Source: Bacteroidota bacterium (GTDB lineage: Bacteria > Bacteroidota > Bacteroidia > M30B66). From it: a stretch of DNA of 40,517 nt. A program made the translations under genes and the position numbers. Shown here piece by piece: positions 34,323 to 40,517 of the stretch. The stretch is from contig CANHIS010000024.1 of the NCBI GenBank assembly GCA_947460255.1, positions 1-40,517 of the forward strand, given 5' to 3'. The notes under the pieces were generated by a model. The model was not told where the DNA came from. It saw only the letters and a list, made by a program, of their open reading frames with translations, and ran no database searches. Numbering within the stretch: position 1 is the stretch's first letter; each line of letters begins with the position of its first letter.

Positions 34323-36530
34323 TCAGGTGTAAGGAATATTAATCCTAAATGTAGTCCCAACAGACAACTCTGATTCAACTTCAATGGTACCTTGCAGTTT
34401 TGATACAGAATCTCGCACATTCGAAAGGCCTAACCCTGAACTTCCTTCAGCTGTTCCAACCTTATAATATGTATCGAATATTTTACCGTGGTGTTCATGA
34501 GCGATCCCAATTCCATTGTCTTGAACTGAAAACACGGTCAGCATTGGGAATTTCTCAGCACTGATTCTTACATATTTATCTTGCTTCGAAGCGTCGTGAT
34601 AACGAATTGAATTTGCAATCAAATTGCTAAAAATGATTCTAAGCCTTGAAGCATCAGTGTTTACAATTAAATCATCAGGCAATAAATTTTCAAACCGAAT
34701 ACCTGAAGCTTCAGCTGAAAAACGAAGATCATCGATGATATCCGAAATTAAATCGGCGGGCTTCAATTCAGTTTGATGAACAGAGCCCCTACTTTTCAAG
34801 GATGATATCATATCATTGGTGAAAGACTCCAATTTCTTAACCGATTTCTCCATCATGTTAAGATAATTTGCAAATTCTGCGGGATTCTTTTCTTCACGAG
34901 CCAACGCAATCAAACCATTTACAGAATTCATCGGAGCCCGTAAATCGTGAGAAAGCACTTTAATTAACTTATCGAGCTCTTTGTTGTTGTTTTCGATTTC
35001 AATGTACTGACTTCTGAAGCGATCATCTGCTTTTTTCCTTTCGGTGATGTCGATCATGCTCACACAAACTCCAAGCACATTTTCGTTCTCATCGGTTACC
35101 GGACTAAAACTCATACCAAACCAAAATTCTGCACCTGGTCGGAACCGATAAACCAATTCATCATGTACCTGCTCGCCCGATTTTGCTCGGCTAAATTGAT
35201 CCGACCAAGCCGCTTGCATATCATCCAAAATATAATCTATGAAAGAAGAACTTTCTTGCAACTCACGCCCCATCAATTGGATGCTTTGTTTATTGGCCGT
35301 TAGATTGAAAGCCTTAATGCGGCCTTGCGGCTCCAATAAGATAATTCCTTGATCTACTGTATTGAAGATCGAATTAAGCATGGCCACCGTTTCTTTCTGC
35401 TTTTCGCCATACTTTCTGCTTAACGTGATGTCTTTACAAGCTCGAATATATCCAGATACTCTACCCTTATCATCGTATAACAAGGAGGCTTTGTTATCGG
35501 ACCAAATGATCTTATCGTTTTTAGTAATCAATTTGGATTCCCATTGCGTCAAATTACCACCAAAAACATCTTGTATTTCTTTCCTTACCAGATGTTTATC
35601 GATTTCTGCATAGAGTGTTTCGTAGCTTTTCCCAAGCATTTCCTCGCGACTATATCCAAAAGTTTCCTCTGCACCTTCATTCCAATAAGTGATAACACCT
35701 TTTCGGTCTGTAACAAAGATTGTGTCTCGAACATTCTTCAGAATATTGGCTTGAATATACACCTCTTCCTGAACTCTTCGCTTGTCAGTAATATCGTCGG
35801 CAAGCACCAAATAGCAAAGGTTTCCTTGAAACAACATTTCCCTTACTCGACATTCTACAAAAACGATTTTTCCATTTTTGCAGACATGACGAAAGATTTC
35901 TGGTGCATTGTAATTTCCTTCAGATTCGGCAATGGTCTTTAACAAAAAATCAATTTCCTCGGGCGGATGCAACTCTGTAACAGTCATTTGGAGAAATTCC
36001 TCTTCCGAATATCCAAAGTGATTTACCGCAGATTGATTGACTCCAACTATTTTGAAAGAATCCTTTTCCCTAATGTACATTGGGATTGGGTTGTTTTCAA
36101 AAAGTAATCTGTAGGTTTCTTGACTTTCTCTGAGTAGCTCTATGCTATTCTTTCGCTCTATACTATATGTTATAGATTTAGCCAGTAACTTTTCTTCAAA
36201 TTCACCTTTAACAAGATAGTCTTGAGCTCCATTTTTTACGGCATCATGGGCAAATTTCATGTCGTTCAATCCCGACAAGATCAAAACAGGCGTTTGAGGT
36301 GCATTTTGGCTGATTCGAAAAAATGAATCGATCCCGTAGCTATCTGGAAGAGATAAATCTAGCAGGATAACATCGAAATTTTTCTTTTGTATGTTTTGAA
36401 TTGCTTCAGCTAATGCATCAACATGGATGATGTCTTTTTGAAAATCTCGGATTTCCAAAAGCATTTGTTCAATGAGAAGATAATCTCCTGCATTGTCCTC
36501 TACCACTAATATTTGTAGCCGTTTGTTCAT
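34323..36530 (-). CDS. REC-PAS sensor histidine kinase
   Basis: A 735-residue cytoplasmic kinase with an N-terminal receiver (about 5-125, phospho-acceptor Asp58 in VILLDLSLPD, conserved Lys in DYLVKGEF). Three PAS domains follow at about 140-255 (NNPIPMYIRE), 265-375 (RDTIFVTDRKGVITYWN) and 385-500 (VDQGIILLEPQG). HisKA carries His528 in LSHDLRAPMNSVNG, and HATPase_c has N, G1 (DNGIGI) and G2 (GSSGLGL) boxes. No membrane helices, so the signal is internal or relayed through the receiver. Divergent from the PAS-HisKA-REC gene at 37050, across a 519-bp shared upstream region. Confidence 0.93.
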   Translation of the reverse strand: MNKRLQILVVEDNAGDYLLIEQMLLEIRDFQKDIIHVDALAEAIQNIQKKNFDVILLDLSLPDSYGIDSFFRISQNAPQTPVLILSGLNDMKFAHDAVKNGAQDYLVKGEFEEKLLAKSITYSIERKNSIELLRESQETYRLLFENNPIPMYIREKDSFKIVGVNQSAVNHFGYSEEEFLQMTVTELHPPEEIDFLLKTIAESEGNYNAPEIFRHVCKNGKIVFVECRVREMLFQGNLCYLVLADDITDKRRVQEEVYIQANILKNVRDTIFVTDRKGVITYWNEGAEETFGYSREEMLGKSYETLYAEIDKHLVRKEIQDVFGGNLTQWESKLITKNDKIIWSDNKASLLYDDKGRVSGYIRACKDITLSRKYGEKQKETVAMLNSIFNTVDQGIILLEPQGRIKAFNLTANKQSIQLMGRELQESSSFIDYILDDMQAAWSDQFSRAKSGEQVHDELVYRFRPGAEFWFGMSFSPVTDENENVLGVCVSMIDITERKKADDRFRSQYIEIENNNKELDKLIKVLSHDLRAPMNSVNGLIALAREEKNPAEFANYLNMMEKSVKKLESFTNDMISSLKSRGSVHQTELKPADLISDIIDDLRFSAEASGIRFENLLPDDLIVNTDASRLRIIFSNLIANSIRYHDASKQDKYVRISAEKFPMLTVFSVQDNGIGIAHEHHGKIFDTYYKVGTAEGSSGLGLSNVRDSVSKLQGTIEVESELSVGTTFRINIPYT

Positions 36531-37049
36531 TCAGAAACGTCAAATAAGAGCAATAGAATTGTAGAAATATCGAAAATACAAATGCTTCATAAGAAGTTAT
36601 TCAAGGGTGCTTAACGAAAATAAACTAACTGAGTTACACTAAATGATTGTTTGAAAGGATAAATATTCAATGATACTTTTAAACTTCGTAAAGTTATAGA
36701 ATGGCAAATGATCTACAAAAAATCATTTGCTTTAAAGCGTTGTGTGTAAAAGCCCCTCCCAAATAACACTAAAAGATGCCGTAAATTAACTTTTATGACA
36801 AATGTTGACGCTTATTATTACCCGCATGCATAATCAAAAATAAGATACTAGATAGGAACTTATTTTTTCAAATCATTCGTTTTTTTTAATCCACTTGTAT
36901 ATAAATAACATACACATCTAAGAATTATCTAAAATTAGTCGTTGTTTCAATAAGATCGAAAAAAACAAAAACAGAGATTCGAAGAAAAGAATTAATCAGA
37001 TGAAAGTTTTTTTCATAATTTGGTGTAGTGATAATCTACTGAAAATGTG
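36531..37049. other. Divergent intergenic region between two sensor genes
   Basis: 519 bp of AT-rich sequence without a supported gene. It contains a 9-bp inverted repeat (GCAAATGAT at 36704-36712 with its complement at 36722-36730, loop 9 nt) near the middle, and presumably both promoters, though no convincing TTTG/TAnnTTTG pair was found. Confidence 0.6.
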
Positions 37050-39593
37050 ATGAGCGGTAAAACGATGAATGCAAACTTGTTTAAGACATTGTTCAGCAAG
37101 AGCATCCATGCAGGCTGTTTAACAGATTCAAACTTCGTACTCATCCATTACAACGCAGCTTTTGGTAAGCTATTTCAGATTCAACAAGAAATAGCTGGTC
37201 AACTTCTTTGGAAAGTTCTTACAGAAAACGGTCTTAATCCCAACGATCTGCCTCATTCGATTTTGTTACAAAATCAACTCAATGAAGGTCAATCAGTTTC
37301 TGGCAAATTACGCATGAATCCAAGCAGTGGTTCAAGTTTAAAAATCGATTTCACAGGTCATACCCTCGAAGCAAGCGATGAGCTTAGCTATTATTTCGAA
37401 TTTACAGATGTAACTTCTCAGATTGAAATAAAAAATGCTTTACGCGCAACTGTGAGTAGCTTGCAGTTAGCCACCGACATTTCGAATCTTGGAATATTTG
37501 ACTACGATTTCAAAAAGAAAAAATGGTTGTTTAACCCTCGAATTTCTCAAATCCTTGGTGTACAATTTTCGAGTCTGAACAACACCCCAGACATAATAAA
37601 CAATGTTATTCATCCAGAAGATTATCCTATGGTCTTCTCTGAATGGATTGATAAAAAAAAGAATGGCGGCAAACTTGAAATAAACTTCCGAATTATTCAT
37701 CCCAAATCAGGATTGAAATATCTAAAGTGTATTGGTGAATCATTAAGAGACACTAGAAATGAACCATGGAGATTTATCGGCACAATTCAGGATGTTTCAG
37801 AGCAAGTTTTAAAAGAGAAATATCTTAAAAAAGATCGACAATTGCTGCAAAGTATAGCAGACTCTCAAAACCGTTTCATCATCAGAATTTCAATAAACGG
37901 TGAAATTCTCTTTGCCAATCGGCCTTTTTTACAATTAACTGGAATAGAAAAGAGTAATTTAAACAGTCATAATATTTCAAACTATCTAAATTCAGAAGAT
38001 TCAAACAGACTTGACACACTCCTAAAAAATAAGCTAAAAGACTGGAAAGTCGATAGTATCATAACGCAACTCATAAAGCCAAACCAAGAAACAATTTTGG
38101 TTTCATGGGAGATTTTAAATATAGCAATCTCCAATAATTCACAGCAAGAATTACAATTAATAGGAAAGGACATTACCATTGAGGAGGAGTTAAATAAGAA
38201 AATTGAAGAAGCCCATGGCAACATCAATTCTTTAATCAACAACTTTAGTAAAACTAGCATTTGGTCTATCGATAAAGAACTCAAAATAGTAGCTTACAAT
38301 GATTATTTCGCTGAGGAATACCAGAAATTCTGGGGAAAGCCAGTAAAAGCCGGAGAAGCCATTTACGAAAATATAAACGTCGATCCAGAAACCAACGAGT
38401 TTTGGAAATCTCAGTTCATTAAAGCTCTTGATGGAGTAAGGTTTATCCTTGATTATGAAATAAATGATCAATTTTTTGAGGTGTCGTTTAACCCGATCGA
38501 GATAAACGGGGAAATTACCGGAGTTGCGTGTTATGGCATGAACGTTACAGCCACAAAACTAGCGGAGAAAGAACTTCGTATGAGCGAAGAAAGATGGAAA
38601 TTTGCTGTTGAAGGAAATAAAAATGGTATCTGGGATTGGGATATTCTTAATGATGATCTTTACTTTAGCGAGTCATGTTACACCATGCTCGGTTACTCAA
38701 AAAACGAAAATCTTCAGAAGAAAATTAGTGCTTGGAGCGTTGAAATACATCCCGATGATTACGCCCAAATTGATCAAATAACCCAAAAAATGATTTCAGG
38801 AGAATTGGATTCTTTTGATGTGGAAATGAGATTTAAGAATGTTGATGGTAATTATGAGTGGATTGCTAGCAGAGGAAAAACCTTTAAAAGGGATGAAAAC
38901 GGAAAACCTTTGAGAATTCTCGGTTTGTGGTCGGATATTTCTAAGCAAAAATCCGATGAATTCAAAATTACAAAGTATGTAAAGAGTCTTGAAAAATTCG
39001 CCACACTTACTTCGCACGAACTACGGCATCCTGTGGCTAAGATAATGGCCATATCAAACCAATTAAAAGAAGATGAATTTTTAAAAGCTGAGGTTAACCA
39101 ACTTTTGCATAACCTTGCAACAACGGCAGAGGAACTAGATTCAGTTATCGTGGAAATGAGTGAATCGGTGGTAACGGAGAAACAAAAAATGGAACAGCGA
39201 GACATGAGCAAAACACAAACTGCTGAAAATCATCAATCTATATGGTTTATAGATGATGATTTGATCAACAATCTTTTGAACGAACGCCTACTAAAAAAAC
39301 ACTTTCCTCAAATAGCATGTAAAACATTTAGTGAGGCGGAAAGAGCATTTTCGGAGATTTCCTCCAATACAGACCAGTTACCTGATGCGATTTTCCTAGA
39401 TATCAACATGCCTGTAATGAATGGCTGGGATTTTTTAGATAACCTGTTAAGCAAAAACTTGAACCTGAAAGTTTACATGCTAACTTCTTCCATTGATCCC
39501 AAAGACCAAGAAAAAGCTCTTGGCTATTCTGCTGTACAAGACTTCATATCCAAACCCTTAAAAGAGGAAAGACTGAGAAAAATTATCGAATAA
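37050..39593 (+). CDS. Multi-PAS HisKA-REC protein lacking a HATPase domain
   Basis: An 847-residue cytoplasmic sensor protein. Five PAS/PAC-like units fill about 1-640, ending with SEERWKFAVEGNKNGIWDWD, HPDDY and LGLWSDIS, a well-formed PAS with PAC. A HisKA-like helix carries His656 in TSHELRHPVAKIMAIS. Only about 75 residues separate this from a receiver (731-847) with acidic pocket DDD, Asp784 in AIFLDINMP and Lys in FISKPLK. No N, G1, F or G2 box of HATPase_c is present. The start is the ATG at 37050; a GTG directly before and an ATG at 37065 are alternatives. It may be phosphorylated in trans. Confidence 0.88.
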   Translation: MSGKTMNANLFKTLFSKSIHAGCLTDSNFVLIHYNAAFGKLFQIQQEIAGQLLWKVLTENGLNPNDLPHSILLQNQLNEGQSVSGKLRMNPSSGSSLKIDFTGHTLEASDELSYYFEFTDVTSQIEIKNALRATVSSLQLATDISNLGIFDYDFKKKKWLFNPRISQILGVQFSSLNNTPDIINNVIHPEDYPMVFSEWIDKKKNGGKLEINFRIIHPKSGLKYLKCIGESLRDTRNEPWRFIGTIQDVSEQVLKEKYLKKDRQLLQSIADSQNRFIIRISINGEILFANRPFLQLTGIEKSNLNSHNISNYLNSEDSNRLDTLLKNKLKDWKVDSIITQLIKPNQETILVSWEILNIAISNNSQQELQLIGKDITIEEELNKKIEEAHGNINSLINNFSKTSIWSIDKELKIVAYNDYFAEEYQKFWGKPVKAGEAIYENINVDPETNEFWKSQFIKALDGVRFILDYEINDQFFEVSFNPIEINGEITGVACYGMNVTATKLAEKELRMSEERWKFAVEGNKNGIWDWDILNDDLYFSESCYTMLGYSKNENLQKKISAWSVEIHPDDYAQIDQITQKMISGELDSFDVEMRFKNVDGNYEWIASRGKTFKRDENGKPLRILGLWSDISKQKSDEFKITKYVKSLEKFATLTSHELRHPVAKIMAISNQLKEDEFLKAEVNQLLHNLATTAEELDSVIVEMSESVVTEKQKMEQRDMSKTQTAENHQSIWFIDDDLINNLLNERLLKKHFPQIACKTFSEAERAFSEISSNTDQLPDAIFLDINMPVMNGWDFLDNLLSKNLNLKVYMLTSSIDPKDQEKALGYSAVQDFISKPLKEERLRKIIE

Positions 39594-39622
39594 CTTAAAC
39601 TTGATTAGTTAAAATTAATTCT

Positions 39623-40517
39623 TCACTTGTGAACTGAAAAGTAAAAAGTACTTCCTTCAGATAACTTGCTTTCTACCCAAATTTGGCCTTGGTGCTTCTC
39701 CGCAATCTTTTTGCACACTGCTAATCCTATTCCCGTTCCTGAATATTCGTTTTTGTTGTGAAGTCGCTTAAAAGGCAAATAGATTAAATCATGTTGCCTT
39801 GGATCGATTCCTATTCCATTGTCTTTCACTGTAAAAACATGATGGGTTGGAGTTTCCGAGTATCCAAAGTGAATTTCAGGACTTGATTTATCGTTATACT
39901 TTATTGCATTTGAAAGTAGATTATCAATAATTTGTTGCAACAGCGATCGAATTCCACGTATTTCGGGTAAGTCTCCTAAAAAAATCTTCGCATCCCTTTC
40001 TCGAATCATCTGCTGATAAACCAACAAGGTATCTCGAACAATTTCCATCATATTTAATTCTGCAAAATCTTCTTCAGTTGTACCGACTCTCGAATATGTT
40101 AGCAAATCCTGAATTAAGCGCTTCATTCTATTGGCGCCATCAATAGCAAAACCTACATATTGTTCGGTTCGCTCTGTCATCGATATTTCTTTGCTGTTCA
40201 ACAAAAGCTGCATAAATGAAGATATCATGCGCAAAGGCTCTTGTAAATCATGCGAAACGATGTAAGCAAATTGTTCCAACTCTTTGTTAAATCCCATCAA
40301 CTGAGTGGCTCGGTGTTGCAATGCGTCGTTCAACTGGATCAAAGTTGCTTCACTTTGCTTCAACGCAGTAATGTCTTGCATCGTTCCAATCATTCGAAGC
40401 GCATTTCCTTTTTCATCGTAAAGAAAAATACCTCTATCAAGAACATATTTATATGTACCATCTGCACATAAATACTGGTATTCATCAATCCAATACTTGC
40501 CTTTCATCAGCATTCCA
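39623..40517 (-). CDS. PAS sensor histidine kinase (5' end cut by window edge)
   Basis: The visible 297-odd codons are open to the right edge, so the N-terminus lies outside. In order: end of a PAS fold with PAC (YQYLCADGTYKYVLDRG, MIGTMQDITALK), a short coiled-coil linker (LNDALQHRATQLMGFNKELEQ), and HisKA with the phospho-His in FAYIVSHDLQEPLRM. A complete HATPase_c follows, with N box (NLLSNAIKYND), G1 (DNGIGID) and G2 (GTGIGLAV). This belongs to the phytochrome-like PAS kinase group. It converges on the HisKA-REC gene with only a 29-bp gap and could supply its missing kinase activity, which is speculation. Confidence 0.93.
   Translation of the reverse strand, partial: GMLMKGKYWIDEYQYLCADGTYKYVLDRGIFLYDEKGNALRMIGTMQDITALKQSEATLIQLNDALQHRATQLMGFNKELEQFAYIVSHDLQEPLRMISSFMQLLLNSKEISMTERTEQYVGFAIDGANRMKRLIQDLLTYSRVGTTEEDFAELNMMEIVRDTLLVYQQMIRERDAKIFLGDLPEIRGIRSLLQQIIDNLLSNAIKYNDKSSPEIHFGYSETPTHHVFTVKDNGIGIDPRQHDLIYLPFKRLHNKNEYSGTGIGLAVCKKIAEKHQGQIWVESKLSEGSTFYFSVHK

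Noticed and set aside
1-40517. CRISPR array, IS element with terminal repeats, prophage or restriction system
   Set aside because: No regularly spaced direct repeats, cas genes, phage genes, DDE transposases or methylase/nuclease pairs were seen.

Overview
The window looks like chromosome from a member of the Bacteroidota, most likely a flavobacterium-like lineage. Four things point there: two surface proteins ending in type IX secretion (type B, gliding-motility-associated) sorting domains, an array of SprB-type repeats, a complete Bat (aerotolerance) operon, and Bacteroidota-style -7 promoter elements (TAnnTTTG) with A-rich leaders instead of strong Shine-Dalgarno sites. No tRNA, rRNA or CRISPR array was recognised.

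Layout. 1-2381 (+): the 3' part of rpe, an MacB/FtsX-type ABC permease and a small membrane protein. 2473-5163 (-): a secreted L-type lectin with six Ig-like repeats. 5526-7584 (-): tyrS with a small conserved partner, then a YdeI/DUF1905 protein. 8368-14856 (-): a 2162-residue SprB-type adhesin. 15056-23241 (-): an eight-gene operon moxR, DUF58, a DUF4381-like gene, batA, batB, batC, batD, batE, with several ATGA overlaps. 23412-28731 (-): a small lipoprotein, a DUF4199 membrane protein with a dolichyl-phosphate-mannose-synthase-like glycosyltransferase, and a TolB-propeller/amidohydrolase fusion. 28787-31000 is more accessory in character: a RAYT-type (Y1) transposase homologue, a long perfect palindrome, a small dimeric-barrel protein, a DUF2185/Imm33 protein and a TetR regulator. 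31246-34273: an NmrA-like oxidoreductase behind a clear palindromic operator, converging on an Lrp/YjbR/MFS-efflux operon. 34323-40517: three large PAS sensory histidine-kinase-type proteins, the last cut by the window edge.

How the parts relate. The Bat operon couples an AAA+ MoxR ATPase and a DUF58 protein with membrane VWA proteins (BatA, BatB) and TPR or periplasmic partners (BatC, BatD, BatE). The two large secreted proteins would leave the cell by type IX secretion. The TetR gene and the palindrome before the NmrA gene read as one regulator-operator unit. The most noteworthy signals outside ordinary genes are a family of structured REP-like intergenic repeats (5422-5483, 8299-8359 and a diverged copy at 28787-28872). 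The diverged copy lies just upstream of the RAYT-like gene, whose usual catalytic Tyr and Gln positions seem substituted and which is followed 8 bp later by a 52-bp perfect palindrome. A second notable point is a PAS/HisKA/REC protein with no ATPase domain.
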